Of a stretch of DNA of 7,219 nucleotides, positions 1 to 6,642 are shown piece after piece. The stretch spans positions 1-7,219 of the forward strand of contig CALXTG010000062.1 in assembly GCA_944391355.1 (NCBI GenBank), written 5' to 3'. Each line of letters opens with the position of its first letter. The first letter of the stretch is position 1. The DNA comes from an uncultured Alphaproteobacteria bacterium (GTDB lineage Bacteria > Pseudomonadota > Alphaproteobacteria > RF32 > CAG-239). Both the position numbers and the translations under genes were made by a program. The notes beneath the pieces were generated by a model. That model was not told the DNA's origin and searched no databases. It saw only the letters and a program-made list of their open reading frames with translations.

Positions 1-383
1 ATAAGGTAGGTGAGAATCGTCACAAGTATAACGTAAACCAGTTGGGAAGCTGCGGGGCAAACTTTGAGAAAAATATCGGTAAGATTCAGCCATAGCAGAT
101 TAAGCAGCAAAAGCAGAAGATAGGCGCCCCAGGCCTTAAAATATTCATGAATAAAATTGCCGCGGCTTTCGAAAACAAAAAAGCGCATGGTGAAAATCGA
201 CAGATTGATGCTGATAATGTATTGGATTATCAGCGCCGGATTATAATTTATGCGGCAGCCTTCAAACAAAAGCAGAAAGAGCAGGTAAGAGATAACGGTA
301 TTAAAACCGCCGACCAGCAGAAAGCGGATTTTCTGCGGCAAATGAAACCAGAGTTTCCGGGTTTGTAAATAAAAATCTTTCAT
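1..383 (-). CDS. GtrA-family membrane protein (putative polyprenyl-phosphate-sugar flippase), C-terminus cut by window edge
   Basis: Reading the minus strand from the ATG at 383 gives 127 codons without a stop, running off the left edge, so the gene is partial at its 3' end. The family is usually about 120-160 residues, so little is missing. Residues 19-38 contain the hallmark GtrA segment (KIRFLLVGGFNT) followed by a hydrophobic stretch. Further membrane segments lie near residues 50-71, 86-104 and 114-127, matching the four-helix GtrA fold. GtrA proteins are thought to move undecaprenyl-phosphate-linked glucose across the inner membrane; that role is family knowledge, not shown here. The start overlaps the stop of the upstream membrane transferase gene as ATGA (380-383), with GAGG at 388-391 as ribosome binding site, so translation is probably coupled. 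The GtrB-like gene at 2062 would supply the lipid-linked sugar. Confidence 0.85.
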   Translation of the reverse strand, partial: MKDFYLQTRKLWFHLPQKIRFLLVGGFNTVISYLLFLLLFEGCRINYNPALIIQYIISINLSIFTMRFFVFESRGNFIHEYFKAWGAYLLLLLLNLLWLNLTDIFLKVCPAASQLVYVILVTILTYL

Positions 384-1969
384 AGCACCTCATAAACGGT
401 TATCACCGGGTTTTCGTAAACCGGGCGGTATTTATGTTCTTTGGGAAAAAACGGCGGTTTGCGGTTGAGCCCGTTGTAATGCAGGTATAAATCTCCTTTT
501 TCGAGAGGGCGGAGATTATCAAGAACAAGGTTGATATCATCATATTTTTCAAAGGCGTAGGGTTTGACGGAAAATTTATGTCCGGGGTGATAATAGGCGA
601 CGGCCCGGTAGAAACTGCGGTGAAACCAATAATTATCGGTTTGAAAATCAAGATAGACGGCTTCAGGGCGTCCGGCCAGAAAATCAGCCGCCTGATGAAA
701 ATATTTACCGTGGTCAAGGCGCAGGTTCCACAGATTAACGGCAATTGCCGCGCCGAGGAGCGGTATAAAAAACAGCTTTGCCGGTTTAAGATTTTTTATG
801 ACTGCTGTCAGATAAATAATGAAATAAGCGGCGGCAATTGCGCTTATGTAGGATTTGCGGACGTAAGGCTCAAAATGAGCGAAACGGCAGCTGATAATCC
901 AGCCCGCAAGTAAAAATGCGCCGCAGAGAAATCCGTCGGGCCAAAGGGCGGCTTTTTTATGCAGAAGTCTGCAGACAAAATAAATAAAGGCAATCAGACC
1001 GAGCAGCAGTTCAAAGGCATAAATAATCAGGATATCAGACCAGTCGGCGATGAAGCGGGACGGGTAATGCGGATCGTTCAGAGGAATGTGCATATCAAAA
1101 AGAATCGTAAAAATCAGGCAGCAAGTAAAGAGCAGAAACTCAAAAGGAAAGCTGCAGATTAAACGCAGCGGGTGTTTGAAGTGCGCTAACGTGATTTTCT
1201 CATGCCAAAGATTCCAAATAAAAGAAAAAGCTAAAAAGCCGAGCAACAGCAGGATATTTATTTCTTTGAAGTAAAGCATAAGGTTGAAGCAGAGGATACT
1301 GAACCATAAACAGGTTGGACTCCGGCTTAGGTTATATTTTTTGAAAAATAATAATCCCAGCAGCAGGAACATAATGCCGTTGCGCTCGGTGAAAATGTGA
1401 CCGTTAAAAGAGGTGAACACAGCCGGACAGAGCAGTAACAGTGTTGCCGCCGCCAAACGTGTCGTTACCGGGATAAAATCAAGCAAACGGTAAAAAAGCC
1501 ACAGGCAGAATATTAATTGTCCGACCAAAAACAGGTTAAGCAGGTAAAAATTTGCAGATACAGTGTAAAGAAAAAGCCACTCCGCATGGCCGAGCGGGAA
1601 AAAACGGTGAAAAGCATTAAGCAGGTCAGGGCTTTGGTGAGAGCTTTGAAAGCCGCTCCAGTGCATGGAATCAAAATCTTTGAAAAAAGACATTTCGCTT
1701 TGGTACAGAATAATGATGTAAAAAACAACAGCGGCACTCAGCACCGACAAAGCGGTTATCTGAAGTTTGTCCCGGCGGTCAAAAGCGTGGCTTTCGGCAG
1801 GGAAAAACGGCGGGTAAGCGTAAGAGCATTTTCTGAACAGGCGGTAGAAAAGCCAGGGAAGCAAAATTGCCGCAATTAAAACCGTCAGAATATGATATTG
1901 CTGATTATAAGTGGTCAGAGCGGCTGTCAGCCGGGTAAGTATGTGGTCGTTGAATAAAGGAATATTCAT
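380..1969 (-). CDS. Polytopic membrane protein, putative GT-C-type glycosyltransferase of a Gtr locus
   Basis: A 529-residue integral membrane protein with about ten to twelve predicted hydrophobic segments (roughly residues 27-45, 70-90, 132-160, 168-188, 198-212, 222-254, 274-293, 314-334, 345-361, 374-391, 397-412). These are followed by a hydrophilic tail of about 110 residues. An acidic, aromatic loop after the second segment (KDFDSMHW, residues 97-104) sits where GT-C enzymes carry their catalytic aspartate. A YFKE motif at 233-236 recalls the conserved Lys-Glu of such enzymes. I do not recognise a named subfamily. The role, transfer of a sugar from undecaprenyl phosphate to a surface glycan at the periplasmic face, is inferred from topology and from co-transcription with gtrA opposite a gtrB-like gene. 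The ATG at 1969 has GGGA at 1977-1980. An O-antigen-type membrane protein with another role is possible. Confidence 0.72.
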   Translation of the reverse strand: MNIPLFNDHILTRLTAALTTYNQQYHILTVLIAAILLPWLFYRLFRKCSYAYPPFFPAESHAFDRRDKLQITALSVLSAAVVFYIIILYQSEMSFFKDFDSMHWSGFQSSHQSPDLLNAFHRFFPLGHAEWLFLYTVSANFYLLNLFLVGQLIFCLWLFYRLLDFIPVTTRLAAATLLLLCPAVFTSFNGHIFTERNGIMFLLLGLLFFKKYNLSRSPTCLWFSILCFNLMLYFKEINILLLLGFLAFSFIWNLWHEKITLAHFKHPLRLICSFPFEFLLFTCCLIFTILFDMHIPLNDPHYPSRFIADWSDILIIYAFELLLGLIAFIYFVCRLLHKKAALWPDGFLCGAFLLAGWIISCRFAHFEPYVRKSYISAIAAAYFIIYLTAVIKNLKPAKLFFIPLLGAAIAVNLWNLRLDHGKYFHQAADFLAGRPEAVYLDFQTDNYWFHRSFYRAVAYYHPGHKFSVKPYAFEKYDDINLVLDNLRPLEKGDLYLHYNGLNRKPPFFPKEHKYRPVYENPVITVYEVL

Positions 1970-2061
1970 TTTTTATTCCCGAGGTTGTTTTCTTTTTATT
2001 AACCGATAGCATATATAATTTATCCAATCAATTCGTTTGTCCGTACTGTGGAGTAATCAAG
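1970..2061. promoter_or_regulatory. Divergent intergenic promoter region of the gtr locus
   Basis: This 92-bp spacer separates the minus-strand membrane transferase from the plus-strand gtrB-like gene and must drive both. It contains a consensus-like TATAAT at 2014-2019, within an alternating AT run (2011-2019) that could also melt for the opposite transcript. No convincing -35 box sits at 16-18 bp for the plus strand. On the minus strand a TTGATT lies just upstream of the AT run. The gtrB ribosome binding site GGAG is at 2050-2053, eight bases before the ATG. Exact start sites cannot be fixed from sequence alone. Confidence 0.45.
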
Positions 2062-3018
2062 ATGACAAAAAAACTTCCCCGCTTGGTGATTGTAATGCCC
2101 TGTTATAATGAGGCGGAGATTTTGCCGTCTACGGCGGACAGAATGGAAAAATTGTTGGAAGATATGGTAAAAGCCGGTTTAACGTCAGCCGACAGCCGGG
2201 TTTGTCTGGTTGATGACGGCAGCAAAGACCAAACCGGGGAAGTCATCAAAAAAATCTGCGGGAAGAAAAAATATTTTACCGTGCTCACCCTGTCGCGCAA
2301 TTTCGGGCAGCAAGCGGCTATGCTGGCCGGTTTGTTTAATAATGAGGCCGATTTATATGTAACGATAGATGCCGATCTGCAAGATGACCCCGAGGTGATA
2401 AAAGAGATGGTTGCCAGAGCGGAAAAAGGCTGCGATATTGTTTACGGCGTGCGGGATAATCGCGACAGCGACAGTTTTTTCAAGAAATATACCGCATTGG
2501 GGTTTTATAAGTTAATGCGGCTGCTCGGTATTAAAACGGTTTATAATCATTCGGAATTCCGACTGATGAGCCGGCGGGTGGTTGAAGCATTGCGGCAGTT
2601 TCCGGAACGGAATTTATTTGTCAGGGCAATGGTGCCGCTGGTCGGTTTTAAGTCGTCAGAGGTATATTACAGACGTCTGCCGCGGATCGCCGGAGAAACC
2701 AAATATTCTTTGGGAAAAATGCTGGCGCTGGCCTGGGACGGAGTCAGCAGTTTTTCGATTGTGCCGCTGCGGTTGGTGACTTTTACCGGCTTTGCCATGT
2801 GTCTTTTGAGCCTGCTGTTTCTGGGGCTGATGTTTTACTGGTGGGCAGTCGGCAAAACGGTTCACGGCTGGTTTTCCTTAGTGACGATTATTACGGTTTT
2901 CAGCGGGGTACAGTTGGTGTCGCTGGGGGTTATCGGTGAATACGTCGCGAAAATCTTTATTGAGGTTAAACGGCGTCCGCTTTATATTGTCGATGAACAA
3001 AAAACTCGACAAATTTGA
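2062..3018 (+). CDS. GtrB-like family 2 glycosyltransferase (polyprenyl-phosphate sugar synthase)
   Basis: This 318-residue protein has the full GtrB/DPM1-like layout. An N-terminal GT-A domain opens with VMPCYNEAE (11-19). DDGS (51-54) and SRNFG (78-82) bind nucleotide, DADLQDDPE (103-111) carries the metal-binding and catalytic acidic residues, and EFRLMSRR (165-172) and GETKYS (211-216) complete the core. Two membrane helices follow (about 234-260 and 271-295), then the conserved tail GEYVAKIFIEVKRRP (292-306). The family transfers a sugar, usually glucose, from a nucleotide donor to undecaprenyl phosphate on the cytoplasmic face; the sugar cannot be read from sequence. GGAG at 2050-2053 supports the start. 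It is divergent from the gtrA/GT-C pair, which it probably feeds. Length fits the family (about 305-330). ArnC-type or polyprenyl-mannose activity is an alternative. Confidence 0.9.
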   Translation: MTKKLPRLVIVMPCYNEAEILPSTADRMEKLLEDMVKAGLTSADSRVCLVDDGSKDQTGEVIKKICGKKKYFTVLTLSRNFGQQAAMLAGLFNNEADLYVTIDADLQDDPEVIKEMVARAEKGCDIVYGVRDNRDSDSFFKKYTALGFYKLMRLLGIKTVYNHSEFRLMSRRVVEALRQFPERNLFVRAMVPLVGFKSSEVYYRRLPRIAGETKYSLGKMLALAWDGVSSFSIVPLRLVTFTGFAMCLLSLLFLGLMFYWWAVGKTVHGWFSLVTIITVFSGVQLVSLGVIGEYVAKIFIEVKRRPLYIVDEQKTRQI

Positions 3019-3033
3019 TATAGTAGACGTAAG

Positions 3034-3062
3034 TTGACGGAAATGTTAAAATGTGGTATTTT
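3034..3062 (+). promoter_or_regulatory. Sigma-70-type promoter for the HD-domain gene
   Basis: TTGACG (3034-3039) and TATTTT (3057-3062) are separated by exactly 17 bp. The -10 box is preceded by TGG, giving an extended -10 element. The predicted start is near 3069, and the ribosome binding site AGAGG (3087-3091) precedes the ATG at 3099 by seven bases. The gtrB-like gene ends only 15 bp upstream of the -35 box, so the HD gene appears to be an independent unit despite the shared strand. Confidence 0.65.
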
Positions 3063-3098
3063 ATTTTAAGAGTAAACAAGTAGTCGAGAGGTTCGTAT

Positions 3099-3887
3099 AT
3101 GGAAAAGAGCTTTGTTTGTACTTTAAAAAAGTTGAAAAATTCTTTTCATAATGAGAAGGTTCTTATTGCAGATAAGGATGAAATTGTGAAATTTATGAGA
3201 GGTTTGCCAAATAAGCTGTCTGTCTATCAGCAGTGGATGCTTCATAAATATCAGCATAGTGCAAAAGTGCTTAGAACAGGCATTGAACTTATTAATCGTG
3301 AACCTGAATTGAAATCGGCTCCTGATTTTGTTAAAAAAGAGTGGATGGATGCCTTATTAATGCATGATTGGGGACGTGTCGACGAGATAAGTCTTGATGG
3401 CAAAAAGATTTTGAAAGTTCCCCACGGAACTTTTGGTGTACAAAAGCTGATAGAAGACGGGGTAACAGCTTTGAATGTTTTGCTGCCGGTATTTATGCAT
3501 GATCAATATGACAGTAAAGTTTTGAACTATAGTGATGAGAAATTTGTTGATTTGCCATTTTATAAAAATTCAACGGATGAAATGCGTCAAAATTTGCTTT
3601 ATTTAAAACATCGTTATCAAGCGTCGTCACCGGAAGATAGAAAGTATATTGATTTAGGGTGTGATTTGGTTCGAGATGCGGATAAACTCAGTAACTTGCG
3701 TGAATTTCAAAAAATGTTGAATTTGTCATTTTGTCAGAAAGTGCCGGAGTTCAGTGCTGATGTGGTGGCTGAATTGAAACAGGGAAAACTGGTGGATTAT
3801 AAAAAGCTCAGGACCTATCCTGATGAGGCTTTGCTTATATGGCTTGGTCGTATGATTTTAATTTTGCTTCAACGAAAAATGAGCTGA
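3099..3887 (+). CDS. HD-domain phosphohydrolase, N-terminal part of a frameshifted gene
   Basis: This 262-codon frame carries an HD-superfamily metal site: H53 (QHSAKV), H89-D90 (LLMHDWGR), H109 (VPHGTFG), H134 (FMHDQYD) and D193 (VRDADKLSN). That order, H...HD...H...H...D, is typical of HD metal-dependent phosphohydrolases, which act on nucleotides or other phosphoesters; the substrate is unknown. Homology-like sequence stops at PDEALL (241-246), after which the reading IWLGRMILILLQRKMS is out of character. The expected continuation lies in another frame from 3836 on, so the last 16 or so residues are probably a frameshift artefact. Adding one T near 3836 would give a 337-residue protein ending at 4111. 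Codon use is much richer in A and T than in the neighbours. Start chosen on AGAGG at 3087-3091. Confidence 0.8.
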   Translation: MEKSFVCTLKKLKNSFHNEKVLIADKDEIVKFMRGLPNKLSVYQQWMLHKYQHSAKVLRTGIELINREPELKSAPDFVKKEWMDALLMHDWGRVDEISLDGKKILKVPHGTFGVQKLIEDGVTALNVLLPVFMHDQYDSKVLNYSDEKFVDLPFYKNSTDEMRQNLLYLKHRYQASSPEDRKYIDLGCDLVRDADKLSNLREFQKMLNLSFCQKVPEFSADVVAELKQGKLVDYKKLRTYPDEALLIWLGRMILILLQRKMS

Positions 3888-4111
3888 AAAAGAATAGGAC
3901 TTTATGGAAAATTGCTGATTTTACGGTCAGTGAGATACAGAAAGAGTTTCCCGGTCGGGATTTGACGGAATTTGCTGTAACTATGCAGAAAATGGCGGAT
4001 TATGTAACACGTCTTAATGTTTATAATGAAAGAAAAATTCTTAAAGTAAATCGTGATGAAGATAATCGGGCTATTAAGAGTTATTTATTTAAAAAACAAG
4101 ATTCGAGATAG
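3836..4111 (+). pseudogene. C-terminal part of the frameshifted HD-domain gene
   Basis: From 3836 this frame reads YMAWSYDFNFASTKNEL and continues for about 80 residues to the TAG/TAA-free end and the stop at 4109-4111. The WSYDFNF segment resembles the W-[IV]-[FY]-D-x-NF motif common near the C-terminus of HD hydrolases. Joined to PDEALL of the preceding frame it gives PDEALLYMAWSYDFNF. The ATG at 3839 has no ribosome binding site and lies inside the preceding frame, so a separate gene is unlikely. Observed bases at the junction are GCTTTGCTTATATGG; CTTT instead of CTT would restore the frame. A true mutation and an assembly error look the same here. Confidence 0.75.
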
Positions 4112-4132
4112 TTTTAAATTTCCGGTGTCCTT

Positions 4133-4165
4133 AACTTCCCAAATAAATTTTTGGGAAGTTTTTTT
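4133..4165 (+). terminator. Intrinsic terminator after the HD-domain gene
   Basis: An 11-bp perfect stem (AACTTCCCAAA at 4133-4143 with TTTGGGAAGTT at 4150-4160) has a 6-base loop and is followed by a T tract through 4165. It lies 22 bp after the stop at 4111 and insulates clpP from upstream transcription. Confidence 0.9.
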
Positions 4166-4189
4166 ACGGGTAAAGTTATTATTAAGAAT

Positions 4190-4216
4190 TTGTTGAATAT
4201 ATTACAGTAATATGAT
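4190..4216 (+). promoter_or_regulatory. Tentative clpP promoter
   Basis: TATGAT at 4211-4216 is a good -10 candidate. The best upstream hexamer, TTGTTG at 4190-4195, is only 15 bp away, so the -35 assignment is weak. No heat-shock sigma-32 type boxes (CTTGAA with CCCAT-like -10) are visible. A promoter is required because the terminator ending at 4165 isolates clpP. Confidence 0.35.
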
Positions 4217-4228
4217 ACAAAACTGTAA
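4202..4228. repeat. Inverted repeat in the clpP promoter region, possible operator
   Basis: TTACAGT (4202-4208) and ACTGTAA (4222-4228) are perfect 7-bp inverted arms separated by 13 bp, so arm centres are 20 bp apart, about two helical turns. The repeat flanks the putative -10 box TATGAT. The geometry suits a dimeric repressor, but no regulator is identified and chance occurrence in AT-rich DNA cannot be excluded. Confidence 0.4.
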
Positions 4229-4253
4229 GTTTAATTAATAAAGGTTGGTAAAT

Positions 4254-4883
4254 ATGTTTGAAAGAAGCTCTCTGGAAGTTTATAACAGCGCTTTGGTGCC
4301 GATGGTTATTGAGCAGACCAGTAAAGGCGAACGTTCGTTTGATATCTTTTCCCGGCTGTTGAAAGAAAGAATTATTTTTCTGACCGGCGAGGTTAATGAC
4401 GAGGTTTCCTCTCTGGTTTGTGCGCAGCTGTTGTTCTTGGAATCGGAAAATCCCAAAAAAGATATTTATATGTATATTAATTCTCCGGGCGGCGTTATTA
4501 CTTCCGGTATGGCTATGTATGATACCATGAAGTACATCAGTTGTGATGTCGCGACAATGTGTATCGGCCAGGCCTGTTCAATGGGATCGTTTTTGCTGGC
4601 CGGCGGCGCTAAGGGAAAAAGACTCTCGCTGCCGAATTCGCAGATTATGATTCACCAGCCTTCCGGCGGCGCCAAAGGGCAGGCAACGGATATTGAAATT
4701 CAGGCCAAGCTGATTCTGGATATGCGTAAACGGCTTAATGCCATTTATGCGCAGAATACCGGCCAGAAGTTGTCGGTTATTGAAAAAGCGATGGATCGTG
4801 ATAATTTTATGACTCCGGAAGAAGCAAAAGCATTCGGCTTGATTGACGAGATTGTCACGTCCAGAAATGAAATTGCAAAATAA
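4254..4883 (+). CDS. clpP: ATP-dependent Clp protease proteolytic subunit ClpP
   Basis: This 209-residue serine protease forms the two-ring tetradecameric chamber that degrades proteins unfolded by ClpX or another Clp ATPase in the cytoplasm. The catalytic triad is present: S109 in GQACSMG, H134 in MIHQPSGG and D183 in DRDNFM. The family signatures KERIIFLTG (37-45) and YINSPGG (74-80) are also present. Length and spacing match the typical enzyme (about 195-210). The ATG at 4254 is preferred because AAAGG at 4240-4244 lies nine bases upstream. An in-frame TTG at 4245 would add three residues but abuts that site. clpX follows 11 bp after the stop, as in most proteobacteria. I infer that a short N-terminal propeptide is removed by self-processing, as in other ClpPs. 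Confidence 0.97.
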   Translation: MFERSSLEVYNSALVPMVIEQTSKGERSFDIFSRLLKERIIFLTGEVNDEVSSLVCAQLLFLESENPKKDIYMYINSPGGVITSGMAMYDTMKYISCDVATMCIGQACSMGSFLLAGGAKGKRLSLPNSQIMIHQPSGGAKGQATDIEIQAKLILDMRKRLNAIYAQNTGQKLSVIEKAMDRDNFMTPEEAKAFGLIDEIVTSRNEIAK

Positions 4884-4894
4884 TTGAGGTTGAA

Positions 4895-6178
4895 ATGACA
4901 GATAACAATAATAATGAGAACGGCAACGGTGAAAACGGCGAAAATTTATGCTGTTCTTTCTGTGGCAAAAGCCAGGCGGAAGTCAAAAAGCTGATTGCCG
5001 GCCGCGGCGTTTATATCTGTGACGAATGTATTGAGGTTTGTATCAATATCGTTGCCGATGAAATGGCCGAGATGAATAAATCGGCACTGGGAAATACTGC
5101 CGAAAATCTGCCGACGCCTTCAAAAATCAAAGAGTTTTTAGACCAGTATGTTATCAGTCAGGATCAGGCTAAAAAGGTTTTGTCGGTAGCGGTTTATAAC
5201 CATTATAAAAGGCTGAACAGCAAACAGCAGAACAGTGATGTCGATATTGCCAAATCAAATGTGATTTTAATCGGTTCGACCGGTTCGGGTAAGACTTTGC
5301 TGGCGCAGACGCTGGCCAAAATCCTGGATGTACCGTTTGCGATTGCCGATGCGACGACGTTAACCGAAGCCGGTTATGTCGGCGAGGAGGTTGAGAATAT
5401 TATTCTCAAGCTGGTTCAGGCTGCCAATTATGACATTGAAAAAGCGCAGCGCGGTATAGTTTATATTGATGAAATTGATAAGATTACCCGTAAAACCGAC
5501 GGGCCGTCGATTACCCGCGATGTTTCGGGCGAGGGTGTGCAGCAGGCGCTGCTGAAGATTATTGAAGGGACGATTGCCAATGTTCCGCCTCAGGGCGGAC
5601 GCAAACACCCGCAGCAGGAATTTTTGCATGTTGATACGACCAATATCCTGTTTATCTGCGGCGGCGCGTTTGCCGGTCTTGAAAAAATTGTTGCCCGGCG
5701 CGGCAAGGATACTTCAATCGGTTTCGGCGCGAAGGTTGCTTCCGACGAAGATAAGGGAATCGGCGAGGTGCTTAAGGAAGTACAGCCCGAAGATTTGCTG
5801 AAATACGGTTTAATTCCCGAATTTGTCGGCCGTCTGCCGATTATTGCCACGTTGGAGGATTTGGACGAAGCCGCTTTAGTACGGGTTTTGACCGAGCCGA
5901 AGAATGCGCTGGTCAGCCAGTATGAGACTCTGTTTGCCATGGAAGATGTCAAATTGACGATTACGCATGAGGCAATGCTGGCGATTGCGCATAAGGCAAT
6001 TGAACGCAAGACCGGGGCTCGAGGCCTGCGTGCGATTATGGAAGATACTTTGCTTAATCTGATGTATGAAATTCCCGACAAAAAAGAAATTGCCGAGATT
6101 ATTATTGATGAAAAGGTCATTAATGATAATGCCGAACCGCAGTTTGTGTATCGGGCTCATGATGAACAGGCGGTATAA
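4895..6178 (+). CDS. clpX: ATP-dependent Clp protease ATP-binding subunit ClpX
   Basis: This 427-residue AAA+ unfoldase recognises tagged substrates, unfolds them and feeds them into ClpP. The N-terminal zinc-binding domain has C20-x2-C23 and C42-x2-C45. Walker A is GSTGSGKT (127-134), the pore loop is GYVGE (160-164) and Walker B is IVYIDEID (188-195). The RKH substrate loop is at 236-238, the IGF loop that docks on ClpP at 275-277, the EFVGR arginine finger at 309-313 and sensor 2 GARGLR at 374-379. Every key element is intact. The first 18 residues are a low-complexity Asn/Gly/Glu stretch, longer than in many ClpX proteins. GAGG at 4886-4889 is the ribosome binding site, five bases from the ATG. 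It is co-transcribed with clpP and no separate promoter is visible. Confidence 0.98.
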   Translation: MTDNNNNENGNGENGENLCCSFCGKSQAEVKKLIAGRGVYICDECIEVCINIVADEMAEMNKSALGNTAENLPTPSKIKEFLDQYVISQDQAKKVLSVAVYNHYKRLNSKQQNSDVDIAKSNVILIGSTGSGKTLLAQTLAKILDVPFAIADATTLTEAGYVGEEVENIILKLVQAANYDIEKAQRGIVYIDEIDKITRKTDGPSITRDVSGEGVQQALLKIIEGTIANVPPQGGRKHPQQEFLHVDTTNILFICGGAFAGLEKIVARRGKDTSIGFGAKVASDEDKGIGEVLKEVQPEDLLKYGLIPEFVGRLPIIATLEDLDEAALVRVLTEPKNALVSQYETLFAMEDVKLTITHEAMLAIAHKAIERKTGARGLRAIMEDTLLNLMYEIPDKKEIAEIIIDEKVINDNAEPQFVYRAHDEQAV

Positions 6179-6180
6179 CT

Positions 6181-6211
6181 AAAAAATCCTCTCGGTCAGA
6201 GAGGATTTTTT
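6181..6211. terminator. Bidirectional terminator between clpX and the convergent pyrophosphohydrolase gene
   Basis: A 13-bp stem pairs AAAAAATCCTCTC (6181-6193) with GAGAGGATTTTTT (6199-6211) around a 5-base loop. The T tract on one side and A tract on the other let it stop clpX transcripts (plus) and the gene ending at 6216 (minus). It begins two bases after the clpX stop. Confidence 0.92.
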
Positions 6212-6215
6212 TAGT

Positions 6216-6617
6216 TTAAGCCGCGAGATCATCTAAAAACGGCGGTTTATAATTCGGGCCTTTCAGTATTTTGCCGTCTTCTCTTTTAAGAGCGTGGCCG
6301 TCAACAAGTTTTGACATGTTGCTTTGGTGGACACGGCGGAAAGTTTCCTGCATCGGAATTCCTAAAGCAACGACCATGCCGCTTAATACATATTGCAGGT
6401 CGGCCAGTTCTTTAAACATGCGGGCGCGGGTGTCTTGCCGGGTAGATCCGGAAGTTTGCAGTTCGGAAATCAGCGAATCGATTTCAATATTCAGTTCGGC
6501 CATTTCTTCATTAAGGAGTTTTTGCCGTAATTTTAATAAATCCGCAGAGTAGGGGCTGTTAATGTCCATCTCCATAGCGCGGTGAAATTCCTTTACCTGA
6601 GATTCATATTCGTTCAT
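6216..6617 (-). CDS. MazG/HisE-like all-alpha nucleotide pyrophosphohydrolase
   Basis: This 133-residue, mostly helical protein carries the metal-binding signature of the all-alpha NTP pyrophosphatase superfamily: E37-E38-x2-E41 (NEEMAEL) and E70-x2-D73 (KELADLQ). The C-terminal segment has HQSNMSK (97-103) and KREDGKILKGPNYKPP (111-126), seen in the single-domain PRA-PH/MazG-like subgroup. Such enzymes hydrolyse (d)NTPs to (d)NMP and pyrophosphate, usually as housecleaning of unwanted nucleotides; the preferred substrate here is unknown. True HisE is less likely because no his genes are nearby and the C-terminus differs. AGGGA at 6625-6629 is the ribosome binding site, seven bases from the ATG. 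The gene is monocistronic: its own promoter lies upstream and it converges on clpX with a shared terminator. Confidence 0.85.
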   Translation of the reverse strand: MNEYESQVKEFHRAMEMDINSPYSADLLKLRQKLLNEEMAELNIEIDSLISELQTSGSTRQDTRARMFKELADLQYVLSGMVVALGIPMQETFRRVHQSNMSKLVDGHALKREDGKILKGPNYKPPFLDDLAA

Positions 6618-6642
6618 TTTTATTTCCCTGAAAGTCTTTTTT

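Noticed and set aside
147..368. Short plus-strand open frame of 73 codons
   Set aside because: It lies antisense to the GtrA-family gene, has no recognisable domain, and the opposite strand gives a clear membrane protein.
578..913. Plus-strand open frame of 111 codons
   Set aside because: Antisense to the large membrane transferase gene, with lysine/glycine-rich sequence typical of a reverse-complemented membrane protein gene.
1517..1879. Plus-strand open frame of 120 codons
   Set aside because: Antisense to the same membrane gene, rich in basic residues, with no family resemblance.
1..3018. Gtr locus as part of a seroconverting prophage
   Set aside because: No integrase, tail or att sequences are visible next to the gtr genes, so a phage origin is not supported within the window.
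3828..3845. Programmed -1 frameshift in the HD gene
   Set aside because: No X-XXY-YYZ slippery heptamer is present at the junction (GCT TTG CTT ATA), and HD hydrolases are not known to need recoding; a lost T explains it more simply.
3839..4111. Independent small gene starting at the ATG at 3839
   Set aside because: No ribosome binding site precedes it, and its sequence is the expected continuation of the HD protein.
4166..4253. Heat-shock (sigma-32) promoter upstream of clpP
   Set aside because: No CTTGAA-type -35 with a CCCAT-like -10 can be found in the spacer.
4245..4256. Alternative TTG start for clpP at 4245
   Set aside because: It abuts the AAAGG ribosome binding site with no spacing, while the ATG at 4254 has nine bases and matches the usual ClpP N-terminus.
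5590..6120. Minus-strand open frame of 176 codons inside clpX
   Set aside because: It is the shadow of a strongly conserved clpX. The serine/arginine-rich translation has no domain and no promoter or ribosome binding site supports it.
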